Below, piece after piece: positions 1 through 9,012 of a stretch of DNA of 64,000 bases. The DNA is taken from NCBI RefSeq assembly GCF_023503965.1, contig NZ_CP097298.1, positions 2,311,001-2,375,000 on the forward strand, written 5' to 3'. This DNA comes from Brevundimonas albigilva (GTDB taxonomy: Bacteria > Pseudomonadota > Alphaproteobacteria > Caulobacterales > Caulobacteraceae). Under the pieces are notes generated by a model that worked only from the letters and a program-made list of their open reading frames with translations, did no database searches and was not told where the DNA came from. How positions within the stretch are numbered: the stretch's first letter is position 1; each line of letters begins with the position of its first letter. The position numbers were made by a program, and so were the translations under genes.

Positions 1-353
1 GGGTGTCGGCATGATCCCACGCGCCGGGGCGGCGTTCGTGAGGATCGCGGACGGCGAGCACGCCGACGCCCGCACAGGTCGCCATCAGGTCCAGCCGTTC
101 GGTACGGGACAACGCCGTCACCACGGGCCACAGGTCTTGCGGCTTCTCCGGCAGTCGCGCGCCCCACGCCTCGCAGCGATCCGACACCTGCCGACCGGCG
201 GGCGCGTCGGAGACGCCCGGCGCCGCCCGGTCCAGCCCCGGCGTCTGCAGTCGCAGTTGGAGAACGCTCCAGTCGCCGTAGGGCGCCACTCCAGAGTCCA
301 CCACAGGCCCGTCCGCAAGATCTCGCTGATCGGCGCCGGCAGATCCCCCTGTG
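1..353 (-). pseudogene. ParB-like (nuclease-family) protein, truncated remnant
   Basis: On the minus strand one frame stays open from a stop near 354 to the window edge, with no start codon. Its peptide has the tail character of plasmid/ICE ParB-like proteins: a stretch with DLWPVVTAL, then RTERLDLMATCAG and AVRDPHERRPGAWDHAD, which matches by recall the helical C-terminal part of the ParB/nuclease proteins on alphaproteobacterial islands. The N-terminal ParB domain is not present upstream in any frame, so this is either a 5'-truncated remnant or the end of a gene with further indels. It continues beyond position 1. Family call is from memory of the motif; moderate to low confidence. Confidence 0.4.
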
Positions 354-572
354 CATCACGACCAGACGGCGCCCAGTTCTCGACAAGAGCTAAACTCATC
401 CGTCGATATAGCCGCTCTCGACCTAGCCTTGGACAAAGCGGACCTCCAGCCGCCTTGATCAGACAGAGCCTGGACAATACCCGGCCAGCCCATTGCCATT
501 TCTTTCCGGCGACCGCAGCATTGACGGATGGTCATCGCCCGATCGGAAGCTTGCAGGACAAAAGGGGGCGAC

Positions 573-1043
573 ATGAGCAACGCGCACGAAGACGTCGCGG
601 AAGGTTTGCGCCTGATCTTTGAAGGCATACGCCACCTTCAGGGCCATTGCGGCACCCGGCATCGGTTTACGATCGACGGCCGCCTCGTCGGCGATATCGG
701 CGAATTGATCGCCGAGCGGGAGTTTGAAATCCGTCTCGATAGAGTAGGCCGAGCGGACTATGACGCCGTCGCCGAGCACACTGGACGGGACGTCCAGATC
801 AAGGCCGGTTTCAAGGACAGCCTGACCTTCAAGAAGACGCCGGACCTCTATCTCGGCCTTCGCCTGAGCGAAGACGGTTCGCACGAGGTCATTTTCAACG
901 GCCCAGGCGACGTGATCGCCGAAGCCATGAAGACGAGAGCAGGCTTCGGTGAAAAACTGCTGTCGATCTCGATGGCGAGGCTGCGGTCTCTGAACGCCCG
1001 AGTTGAACCGGATCAGCGCATCCCGGCTCGTCGAAAACGCTGA
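573..1043 (+). CDS. Hypothetical protein, DUF6998-like
   Basis: 156 residues from the ATG at 573, which has a good ribosome site (AAAGGGGG, 6 bases upstream). The upstream in-frame start at 528 lacks one. The protein opens with an amphipathic stretch (NAHEDVAEGLRLIFEGIRHLQ), then GRLVGDIGELIAEREFEI and a YDAVAEHTGRDVQIKAGF segment ending in a lone K. This layout (GE...E...D.Q.K) recalls small PD-(D/E)XK-like proteins of unknown role, for which the domain name DUF6998 comes to mind. It stands alone on the plus strand between two gene remnants. Function not known. Confidence 0.6.
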   Translation: MSNAHEDVAEGLRLIFEGIRHLQGHCGTRHRFTIDGRLVGDIGELIAEREFEIRLDRVGRADYDAVAEHTGRDVQIKAGFKDSLTFKKTPDLYLGLRLSEDGSHEVIFNGPGDVIAEAMKTRAGFGEKLLSISMARLRSLNARVEPDQRIPARRKR

Positions 1044-1179
1044 CAATCCCCTACGACGCCAAGCATCGCGCGCCGCCTCGCCCGCAATCAGGGAACACCT
1101 CCTCCACCTGCAGCGATCACGGCGGCGCCGGCGCCAGAAACTCATCCTGCGGTTTGTCCATTCGGAGCTAGGCGGGTCA

Positions 1180-1532
1180 CTCCGATGGGGCAGCACGAAG
1201 GAATCATGTTCATCACCGTCGAGGACGAGACAGGCGTGGCCAAAGTGGTGATTTGGCCACGCTTTCATGAGCAGCAACGCCGGATCGTCCTCTCATCCAG
1301 CCTTGTTGGTCGTGGACGGCAAGGTCCAGCGGGAGGATGAGGTCGTCCATATCGTCGGGACCCGGCTCCACTACGGTTCGGACCTTCTCGCGTCGGTGGG
1401 CGACAGGGGCGGCGCCTTCCCGCTCCGGCATGGTCGTGGCGATGACCTCGCGGCGCCGCGCCGCCGCGCGATATCTATATTCTCGACCTCTCCCTTGATG
1501 TGATCAAGGTGAAGACTCGCGACTTCCGTTGA
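1180..1532 (+). pseudogene. dnaE2: dnaE2 (error-prone DNA polymerase) 3'-end remnant
   Basis: A plus-strand reading gives EGIMFITVEDETGVAKVVIWP, then after one frame slip near 1300 DGKVQREDEVVHIV, LLASVGDRGGAFPLRHGRGDD, and, after another slip, DIYILDLSLDVIKVKTRDFR followed by TGA at 1530-1532. These are the closing OB-fold and C-terminal motifs of DnaE2, the translesion polymerase of the ImuA-ImuB-DnaE2 cassette. Nothing upstream resembles the polymerase core, so only about the last 110 residues survive. Several frame slips inside a short remnant suggest true decay. Confidence 0.75.
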
Positions 1533-1552
1533 GCCGGGATGGAGACCGACAG

Positions 1553-2359
1553 ATGCGATGCCTGTTCTGCAAGGCTGACTCCTCCCGGTCCAGGAGCGTG
1601 GAGCACATCATTCCGGAGTCTCTGGGTAACAGCCGGCATATCCTCGGCCGGGGCGTCGTCTGTGACGGCTGCAACAACTACTTCGCCAAGGGGGTGGAGA
1701 AGCCTTTCTTGGAGTCTCCTGGGGTGAAGACGCTGCGCTTCGAACAGGAACTCCTGAGCAAGAAGGGCCGCGTCCCGACCATCAGCGGTCTTCTCAGCCC
1801 GGGCGTGCCGGTGGAGGTCACGCGGTTCCCAAAGCTCGAACTGACCTCCGTCGCCGTGCCGCCCGACGCCTTCGAACGCGTCATTGCGCAAAAGAGCGGC
1901 CAGCTTCTGATCCCGACCGCCGGTCCCTGGCCGACGGGCTCCGTCCTCTCGCGCTTCATGGCCAAGATCGCGCTCGAGAGCATGGCGGCGCGTCTCGAGA
2001 CCAGCGAGGGCGGTCTGGATTATCTCTGCGGCGAAGCCCAACTCGATCCGCTACGAGACCACGCCCGACGCGGAACCACGCCCATCTGGCCGGTGCATGT
2101 GCGCCAGCTCTATCCATCGGACGGTTACATCGTGGACGCCTCGGGAGACCGTCAGCAGATTGTACACGAGTCCGACTTTCTGGTGACGGCCGCAGGCGAA
2201 TGGTATTTCGTACTTGCGCTTTTCGGCACGGAGTTCGCCATCAATCTGAGCGGCCCGGACATCGACGGCTATCGGCGATGGGTTTTGGAGAAGCCTGGGG
2301 AAAGCGTGCTCTACAGCCTGAAAAACCTCGCATTGCACCCGATGCCGACCTCCGCCTGA
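1553..2359 (+). CDS. HNH-endonuclease-like protein
   Basis: 268 residues from the ATG at 1553; a TTG 24 bases upstream is a poorer start. The N-terminus carries a zinc-knuckle HNH layout: C3-x2-C6, then EHIIPESLGN (residues 17-26) and C37-x2-C40 followed by NN, as in HNH_5-type domains of anti-phage and accessory nucleases. The remaining 220 residues (including ALFGTEFAINLSG near the end) show no motif I recognise. The first codons follow directly on the dnaE2 remnant, so the gene probably landed by recombination there. A nuclease role is inferred from the motif; target unknown. Confidence 0.7.
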   Translation: MRCLFCKADSSRSRSVEHIIPESLGNSRHILGRGVVCDGCNNYFAKGVEKPFLESPGVKTLRFEQELLSKKGRVPTISGLLSPGVPVEVTRFPKLELTSVAVPPDAFERVIAQKSGQLLIPTAGPWPTGSVLSRFMAKIALESMAARLETSEGGLDYLCGEAQLDPLRDHARRGTTPIWPVHVRQLYPSDGYIVDASGDRQQIVHESDFLVTAAGEWYFVLALFGTEFAINLSGPDIDGYRRWVLEKPGESVLYSLKNLALHPMPTSA

Positions 2360-2467
2360 CCGAGGTTGGTCATTGTTAAGCGCGGCGCGCCGAGGCGCCG
2401 ATCTCCGGCTAGCGCTGAACCATGCAGCCGCCATGACCCCGACTCCAGGTGAGGACAGCCGCCGAGT

Positions 2468-2687
2468 TCAAGGGCTCTTCAGGCCCCTCAAGAGCAGCCG
2501 CTCGAACGACACTGCATGTTTGATATCCGCCATCGTGTCCGGGTGCAGAGCCAGCGCATCGAGGTCGGCCTTGCGCTGCGCGAGGGCTTCTGCGCCGGCA
2601 CCTGACGCGCTGGCGGCCAGCCGTTCGACGACGCGTTCCAGGGCTGAGAGGCGAAGCGAGAGGTCGGCGATTTCTCCAAACGGTCAT
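2468..2687 (-). pseudogene. Small coiled-coil-like protein, copy 1 (frame broken near start)
   Basis: Reads EIADLSLRLSALERVVERL, then LAQRKADLDALALHPDTMADIKHAVSFERLLLRGLKSP and stop. This matches residue for residue in pattern the 83-residue protein encoded at 9472-9723. The natural start ATGACC (2685-2687) is out of frame by one base with the rest; a stop lies just before the open stretch, so one extra base near 2675-2683 would explain the break. It follows the P-loop gene at 2731-3279 by about 45 bases on the same strand. Function unknown; heptad-like spacing of L/V/I suggests a helical oligomer. Confidence 0.5.
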
Positions 2688-2730
2688 CAGGATTCTTGTC
2701 GCGCGGGCCGCTCTGTTGGAGGCCGCCCGC

Positions 2731-3279
2731 TCAGGTTCTGAATAGCAGGTCGGCGAGCAGTCGGGCGTTGATGCTGTTCGTGGAAGGCGCCGCGCTCGGG
2801 TGCAAAACCGCCGAGTCGATGCTGAGCGCGCTGGCGTACCGGTTCGCCGATAGGAAGGACGCCAGTTTTGGACTGATGGCGAACGGGTTAGCGCCGGCGA
2901 CATTGGGATGGAGCCATACGGCGTAGCTGCGCCGGATATGGAAGTCCGAGTGCAGTTGGACGAACAGGTCTTCGCCGGCCATGAGCTTGGTGGCCGACAC
3001 CTGTGCCGGTGCGATGACCTTGTAGCGTCGTCTTGCATCGGTGTGGCCGGCCTTGAGGTCTGCCTTCACCTGGGCGTAGGTCTCGCCACGCTCATGCCAG
3101 GACGACAGGCGAACGAGCAGATCGATGTCGGGGTTGACGGGGTAGTTGCGGCGAATGTTCGCGCTCTTCGGATATCCTCCGTAGAAGCTGTGCAGTTCCG
3201 CTTCTTCGAACACGCTGCGTATCTGATTGCTCTTCCCAGAGCCTTGGTCGCCAATGATTAGGACAAGCGTATCGATCAT
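2731..3279 (-). CDS. Small P-loop NTPase-like hypothetical protein
   Basis: 182 residues from the ATG at 3279, preceded by GGGGAAATC; the longer reading from 3330 is less likely. It begins MIDTLVLIIGDQGSGKS, so a hydrophobic strand runs straight into a Walker A loop (G10-S17). Two arginine-rich segments follow (SANIRRNY; DARRRYKVIAPAQ), then a hydrophobic strand. No clear Walker B aspartate is seen. The size and the immediate P-loop resemble small kinase-like or AAA-like accessory proteins, but I do not recognise the family. It precedes the broken coiled-coil gene on the same strand and may be co-transcribed with it. Confidence 0.6.
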   Translation of the reverse strand: MIDTLVLIIGDQGSGKSNQIRSVFEEAELHSFYGGYPKSANIRRNYPVNPDIDLLVRLSSWHERGETYAQVKADLKAGHTDARRRYKVIAPAQVSATKLMAGEDLFVQLHSDFHIRRSYAVWLHPNVAGANPFAISPKLASFLSANRYASALSIDSAVLHPSAAPSTNSINARLLADLLFRT

Positions 3280-3407
3280 GATTTCCCCACTAAGTTCGCT
3301 GATTTGGACATCCATCTGCGTGTACCGCATCCTTCACGGCTCCGTCCTGCTGGCGCCGCCTGATGCGATTTGGACCTCTACTGCGAACACATGGCTCGGC
3401 CAGCCTC

Positions 3408-4250
3408 TCAAAATCGGGAGAGAATCTTGCCGTTCAACCGATACAGATCCGGCTCCAACGCCCGGATGAAAGGAGCCAGTTGCCTGAACTGGTCATCGAC
3501 CGAGCGTCGCGAGACGTGGAAATGGAACTGCTCCTTGCCCCGCATCCAGCAGCGCGAAGGCAGATGATCAGACGACCCATCCGGATCGAACCGCACATAG
3601 ATGACGAAGCCGCACACGCCGAACCACGCCAGTTGCGCCACTTGCCGAGCGCCGCGGGCGCCTGTTGAAGGCGTCAGGTAGTAATAGACGTCGTTGGGGT
3701 TGGTGAAGGCGGCGAAGGAGAACATGTCGCGCTCCAGCCCGACATCCACCCCCTTGGGAATTGGCGCGCCCCGAAAGCAAATGTCCTCGAAGACGTCGCG
3801 ATAGTCGCCAAGGTCGATGTGTCCGGGAGTATCGGGCGAAATGGACGCATACTTCCACAGTATGCCGCAGGCGAAGCGGATGAAGGCGTCCGGGTCTGGT
3901 GCGCGGAACGCATGGTTCCCTTCATCAATCCGGGATTCAGTTCCTGTCTTCACACCCACCTTGCGTGACCGCAGGCGCCCGAGCAGACGCAGCGCGACCT
4001 CCTCATAACGGCCGAGTTTTCCGTCGCACGGTCCGCAGAGAATACGAGGCGCGTAGCGGCCGGTCTTTGACGCCTGCTTATGATCCTGGTCCGGGTGGAT
4101 GATCAGATGTTGCTCGCCGGATTTCGGCTTCATCTGGATTTCCCGAATGAAGCTTTCCGGGATCAGATGGGCTCTGATCGTGGGGCTTGCCCCACAGACC
4201 AGACAAGCGGGTGTAGCCGGTTCGCCTGCTTCCCCTTCACCCGCCATCAC
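3408..4250 (-). CDS. HNH-like zinc-finger hypothetical protein
   Basis: About 280 residues. An N-terminal C16-x2-C19, then AHLIPESFIREI (residues 27-38) and C72-x2-C75 DGKLG resemble the treble-clef/HNH layout found in the gene at 1553-2359, with AHLIPES in the place of EHIIPES. The rest contains LGDYRDVFEDICFRG and many aromatic residues (NDVYYYLTP), and is not recognised. It stands alone between the P-loop gene and the 292-residue gene. A nuclease or nucleic-acid-binding role is inferred only from the cysteine/histidine layout. Confidence 0.6.
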   Translation of the reverse strand: MMAGEGEAGEPATPACLVCGASPTIRAHLIPESFIREIQMKPKSGEQHLIIHPDQDHKQASKTGRYAPRILCGPCDGKLGRYEEVALRLLGRLRSRKVGVKTGTESRIDEGNHAFRAPDPDAFIRFACGILWKYASISPDTPGHIDLGDYRDVFEDICFRGAPIPKGVDVGLERDMFSFAAFTNPNDVYYYLTPSTGARGARQVAQLAWFGVCGFVIYVRFDPDGSSDHLPSRCWMRGKEQFHFHVSRRSVDDQFRQLAPFIRALEPDLYRLNGKILSRF

Positions 4251-4392
4251 CGCCCCTCCAGATCACTTCGTGGCTCCATGCGCCGCCGCAGTCTCTAAGA
4301 CCCGCGACGTGACAACCTCAAGTTTGCTCGCCGCGCAGCAGGCAAGAACCCGGGATGCATGAGGTCATCTACGATCAGCAGGCGGCCGCTGG

Positions 4393-5271
4393 TCAGGTCT
4401 TGCGCCGGATGGTCGTCATCGGCTCGCCGCCGTCGGTCTTTCGCACCTCAATAAGCAGGTCCGGGTCAGGACCGCGCGGGGTGTAGTCGAACACGTCGTC
4501 CGACGATCGGCCGAGCGCGAGAAGATAGGTCTGCAGCGCCTGTACGGCGAAGAGTTGATGCCCCTTCGACTGCAGGATGATGATCACAAGGCCGATCAGG
4601 ATGAAGGTGCGCCGCTTGCGCTCCAGAATGGAGGGCTGCGGGTTCTCGACAACCATCAGGCCCTTGTCGGACGCATAGAGAAGGGCGCTACGAAGGTTCG
4701 CCTCCGTTTCGATGTGGGCCTTGATCGAATCCGCTCCGGCCTCGGACGCAAGCGCGGCGAACCTCTCCTCGAAAAGGGTCAGTCGCCCCGGCTCCTCACC
4801 CTTGCTGATCTTGACGGTGAGGTTGAGCGGCTCATCCGGATTAATCATCTGGTCCGGAGGAAAGCCCCAGGACTTGCCCGGAATTCGCACATCTATCCTG
4901 GGGCGCTTCTTGTCCGTCACCAACATCAGTTGCGGATTGGGCCAGCCGGATTCGGCAAAGAAGGCGCCGACCATTTTGACCATGATCGAGAAGCCGGCCT
5001 TGTCTGCATGCCGCGTCGGCTGGAGCGCTCTGGAACCGGGATAGCGCCTCTGACGAAGGGCGATCATAAGCGCGGTTGCGGCTTCTTCTTCCGCCGTGAT
5101 CGCTCGAAAGAGGGCGATCTCAGGATCAAGGTCGGCGATCAACCACGCGCGTTTCAAGCCCTTGATGGCGTTGAGCGTGGAATGACGGGGGCGCTCGGCC
5201 AGTTTTCGACAGGCCTCCGCCAATCCTTTTTGAAACGGGGAGAGCGGGATTTCCTGCTGCGTGTCCGTCAT
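4393..5271 (-). CDS. Hypothetical protein, second gene of MltR-like operon
   Basis: 292 residues; the ATG overlaps the stop of the upstream MltR-like gene (ATGA), so the two are translationally coupled. The N-terminal half has KGLKRAWLIADLDPEIALFRAITAEEEAATALMIAL, an acidic helical pair typical of HEPN-like bundles in overall look, though no R-x4-H is obvious. Around residue 225 a basic patch (ERKRR) precedes a strongly hydrophobic stretch (TFILIGLVIIIL) that could be a core strand or a membrane segment. I do not recognise the family. Coupling to a HEPN-like partner suggests they work together. Confidence 0.6.
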   Translation of the reverse strand: MTDTQQEIPLSPFQKGLAEACRKLAERPRHSTLNAIKGLKRAWLIADLDPEIALFRAITAEEEAATALMIALRQRRYPGSRALQPTRHADKAGFSIMVKMVGAFFAESGWPNPQLMLVTDKKRPRIDVRIPGKSWGFPPDQMINPDEPLNLTVKISKGEEPGRLTLFEERFAALASEAGADSIKAHIETEANLRSALLYASDKGLMVVENPQPSILERKRRTFILIGLVIIILQSKGHQLFAVQALQTYLLALGRSSDDVFDYTPRGPDPDLLIEVRKTDGGEPMTTIRRKT

Positions 5272-6022
5272 TTCTCCTCGCTGCGCTCTATGCTTGGCGA
5301 AGGTGGTGCGGAGGCGTCTTTGCCCATGGGCTGATCCGGATGAATTTTTGCGAGAAAAGCGTCGCGTTCAACGCGCATCTTGCCAAGCAGCAGCCAGACC
5401 CCGAGCCCAAGTTCCACCCGCCATGCCTGGTCCCCAAGTTCAGCCATGAGTTCGGCGTTCTGCGACAGGATTTCGGCTGCGGCGCGACGGTCTTCGAAAG
5501 GATTGTGGCCCAGGTCTTCGACCAGTGACGCACCGCTCTGCTGAACCCGGTTGAGCGCGTGCTGCATGACCGTCTCGACCGCCATGGCGTTGACGGCCGA
5601 ACTGACGTTGGGACCGAGTTCAAAGGCGCGGCGGATTCGAACCTCATGGGTCTTGAGAGCGAAGGCTTTCTCGGAATGAGCCGCCTTGTTTCTCACCTCC
5701 CTCAGATCGTCGAGCGCCTTGAGCGTCGCGGGCGAGATGAGACCAACCAGAGCCGCAACGCGAGACCGGGAAGACCAACTCGCCAACGGGCCGACCCCTT
5801 GGTCAATCTATCCAGGTCGCTCGCCTCCAGCGCGCCCGGCTGGAGCTTGCGCAAGGCGTCACCGAGGAAGGCCGAGAGCATTTCGCCGGCCACCAGCATA
5901 GCGCCCCGGTCTCCTTCGCGCTGGACAGCCTCCATGATCAACCGCCCGGCTTCGGCCGTCTCCGGGTGAGACAGAAATTCCCTTGTCTCGGCATCCGGAT
6001 TGTCGCGATCTGCATCAGTCAT
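5268..6022 (-). CDS. MltR/DUF4145-like (HEPN-like) protein, frameshifted
   Basis: Two minus-strand frames join into one protein of about 250 residues. The first starts at ATG 6022 (GAGGGGCCG upstream) and reads MTDADRDNPDAETREFL, then EGDRGAMLVAGEMLSAFLGDALRKL. The second continues from about 5790 with PLASWSSRSRVAALVGLI and DLREVRNKAAHSEKAF. This is the MltR-family pattern (DRGAAIL...GPLGTFSARIKLAYALGLI...IRNDFAH). Adding one C to the CCC near 5787-5790 restores a single frame. R-N-K-A-A-H also fits the Rx4H motif of HEPN ribonucleases. First gene of a two-gene operon; divergent from the NTPase at 6318. Confidence 0.65.
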
Positions 6023-6317
6023 CGGCCCCTCCCTGCATTCACCAGGCCCCGACAAGTTGATAGCCGCGGGCGCGACCACCGCAACCACGGTTCATGGCGG
6101 CGAAACCTCCGGATATGGGTCGCTCCATCGACCGGATCGCCATCGCGCGTCTTGAGGCGCGACAACCAAGCCGGGAAAACGGGGGCGTTTATAGGGAAAG
6201 ATTAAAGCCTGGCTTCGCAAGGTGAAGGTCTATCCGCCCGTCCGAAACGGGTGCAACCAAGCCCCAATCGTTGAAACTGCAGGGTCGGGGTGACGCTGTT
6301 CCAAGGGGACGTAAGAG

Positions 6318-8948
6318 TTGGCGACACAGTGGATCATCAGGGGCGATGCCCTGCGAACGCCTGCACGCCAGGCAGGCGGCTGGGCGCTCAAGGGATTTGA
6401 TTTTCAGGAACAGTACGCCGCGTTCAAGGTCGTCGAACTTCTGGGCTGCGTCGGCGGCCTCGTCGCGGTTCGCTATGAAGGCGCCCAGGATGTCGACCTG
6501 CTCTATGGCGACGGAAAGCAGGTCCACGTCCAACTCAAAAACCGGCCAAGCGAAACGCTCAACTGGACGGCGTTGGACGCGGTCCTTCAAGGTTTTCTAA
6601 GCGACTGGCTCGATGCAGACCAGGCAGAACGGCCGTTGCTGTCGTTCAAGCTGATCACCGTCTCCATGCCGGAAGGACAGGATGTCACCCGGGTTATCCG
6701 ACGAAAGCACCTGAACCTGATCGCCAAGAAGCTGGCGGACGGAGCCAAGCCTGAGTTGAAGGCAGCCCATGGCAAGACTCTCAAGGAACACGCGCTGAAG
6801 ATGCTCAGCGTAACCCAGATCGAGTTTGCCGCTCCGGACTTTCAGGGTCAGTTGGCGCTCGCGACCCGCGGAAGGTTGGCGCCATTTCTGTCAGAACCTG
6901 CCGACGCGGCTTTGGCGATCTCCGACATCCTCGCCACGCTCGACGCCGGCTCCGTCATTACCGGACGTGCAGCTCTCGATCTGGTCAGGAAGTATGCGCT
7001 CGCGCCAGGCCATCCTTTCCGTGCGAACTCGCCGTTCAAGGCAGTGGGCGTCGGGATGGCGGACCCGAGCGAGAGCGCCGTCAAAAGCTTCCGAAACGGG
7101 GACATCGTCACGTGGGAAGGTTTGGACGACGAGATCGATATCTCGCGTGATGCGGGTGTCGCGCTGAAGGACAAGATATTGTCCGCGACGCATGCCGAGT
7201 TCCATCTCGTTCGCGGTCCCGGAGGTTCCGGGAAAACCACGCTGGCGCGACGAACCGCATACGACATCGCCAGTTCTGGCAGCATGCTGACCTTCGACCT
7301 CGTCGATCAGGATCCCAAGGATAAGGATTGGGATCGGCTTTTCGCCTTCGCCAAGGCGATGGATCGGCGAGTGCTTTTGCTGGTCGATGACCCCAAAGAC
7401 CGAACATCCGCACTGGACTATCTGTTGGGGATCGACGCCGACCTTCCTCTCGTCATCCTGTCCACGACGCGGCCGGACTTCGATGTGAACACCATGCTTC
7501 ACGAGGCCCGGATTCCCGTCTGCGATACGGATTTGTTGCGCATCACCGATGGTGAGGTCGACCGTCTGGCGGCGGCCTTGGAGAAGTCCCCTCCAACCGG
7601 ACGACGGCTGACCGATCTCCAAAACTCGGGTCAACTTTTCCTTCTTGCGATGGTGATGGCGGAAGGATCGGTCGATCTGTTCGCCACCAAACTGCTCGCG
7701 CCTCTCAAAACCGCAGCGGCGCCTGTTCTTTCCGCCTATCTCGATCTCTGTCTTTGCGCCCGGCTCGATCAGCGGATGCCGGAAGCCTTGCTCCTGCGAC
7801 GGCATCCGCAATCGGTCAGACTGGACGAGAACCCCCATCTGGCGGGGCTGGTCACGCGCTTGGGCGTCAACCGGGACGCGCTAAAGGCTGGTCACGCCGT
7901 CCTCGCCCAGGCCGTCATCAAGGTCGAGGGCGTCAATCCGGCTTCAGCGGCTGCGGAGCTTCTGGAGAAGGTCAGGCCCGAACGCGAAGTCGAACGCCGC
8001 TTTGGGATCCGGCTGGTTCAGAACATCATCCATCTGGACAGAGGCCCCGCACTGGCGTCGAGCGATGTTCTGGCTGAACACCTCCTGCGCATGGCGGCGA
8101 GCGGCGAGTTCGCGGACCTGCATCGAATTACTGCGGCGCTGAAGCAGTTGGGCGAGCCCGCAGCGCTGGCGAAGGCCCAGACGCTGGCCGCGAAGTCTCC
8201 CATCAGAACCGGCGTCGATGCGAGCATCAAGATGGGTGAGGCCAAGGGTGCCGAGAAATTCACCGCATTGTTCGATGAACTCCTGACCTTCTACAGCCGC
8301 GTGGATACGCGCTATGGGCGCCGCAACTTCATCGCACGCTGCAGCAACGATGCGACGCCCACCCAAGCTGAAGCAATGCTCCGCGTGATGTTCCCCTGGT
8401 TGTCACGGCATGGCTATCCCGCTCTCGAAACCAAATCCGTACTCGATGTGATGGCGACGCGAACCGACCTGGCGGTCCGGCCCTTCGCAGTTCAGATCGC
8501 TGATCTTCTTGACCACATGCCCTCCGATGAAAGGGCCCTGTATCCCGCCGTGATCGCAGTTGACGCGCGGATCCCCGATGCTGCCCTTCGCCAGAAACTG
8601 GCCTCTGCAGCCAATCGCATTCTTTCGGTGGAAAGCCTCATTACATTCCCGCCGGCTGGTTCGGTCTACGCCAGACATCTGGCTGAACACGGCGGGGACC
8701 AGGCGCGCCAGGAGTTGGCGCAACTGATCTTCCGCGCCGCAAGCGATCCTCGTCTCGACGGTGATGGGCAGACGCGCAAGAACCTGCTTGGAGCTGCGCT
8801 CGGCGTCGTGCCTGACTTGGGTCTGGAGGGGTTGCGTCGGGAGGCCTTGAAACTCTCTGTGGCGGAGCCCGTCACCGCTGAGGCGCGAATGGCACTCACC
8901 CATATCCGCGCGCCTCAACCTGTCGAGATCGCTGTATCTGTAGGATAG
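6318..8948 (+). CDS. STAND-like NTPase with N-terminal DUF4297/Cap4-type nuclease domain
   Basis: 876 residues; TTG start with AAGGGGAC upstream. Residues 27-76 (GFDFQEQYAAFKVVELL, then YEGAQDVDLLYGDGKQVHVQLKN) match the dsDNA-nuclease domain of DUF4297/Cap4 proteins: E54, D58/D60 and Q72-L-K74 as the PD-(D/E)XK-type site. A P-loop GPGGSGKT (about residues 300-307) and Walker B LLLVDD (about 352-357) follow, then a long helical C-terminal half, as in STAND ATPases. Such nuclease-NTPase-helical-sensor proteins (Avs-like) act as anti-phage sensors that cut DNA on activation. A defence role is inference from the domain order and the island setting. No partner gene is on the same strand. Confidence 0.75.
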   Translation: MATQWIIRGDALRTPARQAGGWALKGFDFQEQYAAFKVVELLGCVGGLVAVRYEGAQDVDLLYGDGKQVHVQLKNRPSETLNWTALDAVLQGFLSDWLDADQAERPLLSFKLITVSMPEGQDVTRVIRRKHLNLIAKKLADGAKPELKAAHGKTLKEHALKMLSVTQIEFAAPDFQGQLALATRGRLAPFLSEPADAALAISDILATLDAGSVITGRAALDLVRKYALAPGHPFRANSPFKAVGVGMADPSESAVKSFRNGDIVTWEGLDDEIDISRDAGVALKDKILSATHAEFHLVRGPGGSGKTTLARRTAYDIASSGSMLTFDLVDQDPKDKDWDRLFAFAKAMDRRVLLLVDDPKDRTSALDYLLGIDADLPLVILSTTRPDFDVNTMLHEARIPVCDTDLLRITDGEVDRLAAALEKSPPTGRRLTDLQNSGQLFLLAMVMAEGSVDLFATKLLAPLKTAAAPVLSAYLDLCLCARLDQRMPEALLLRRHPQSVRLDENPHLAGLVTRLGVNRDALKAGHAVLAQAVIKVEGVNPASAAAELLEKVRPEREVERRFGIRLVQNIIHLDRGPALASSDVLAEHLLRMAASGEFADLHRITAALKQLGEPAALAKAQTLAAKSPIRTGVDASIKMGEAKGAEKFTALFDELLTFYSRVDTRYGRRNFIARCSNDATPTQAEAMLRVMFPWLSRHGYPALETKSVLDVMATRTDLAVRPFAVQIADLLDHMPSDERALYPAVIAVDARIPDAALRQKLASAANRILSVESLITFPPAGSVYARHLAEHGGDQARQELAQLIFRAASDPRLDGDGQTRKNLLGAALGVVPDLGLEGLRREALKLSVAEPVTAEARMALTHIRAPQPVEIAVSVG

Positions 8949-9012
8949 TCACCGGATCAGACGGCGAGCACCGGCATTTCTCACTTCGATCGAAAGCCAC
9001 GACTATGCCGCG

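Noticed and set aside
11..628. Plus frame 11-622 and minus frames 118-477 and 356-628
   Set aside because: Arginine-rich shadows with no ribosome site; the ParB-like reading is in another minus frame.
1003..1251. Short plus frame between the DUF6998-like gene and the dnaE2 remnant
   Set aside because: Runs out of phase across the dnaE2 remnant and shows no pattern of its own.
6023..6317. A partner gene between the MltR-like and STAND-like genes
   Set aside because: No frame over 60 codons with coding pattern; taken as a divergent promoter region.
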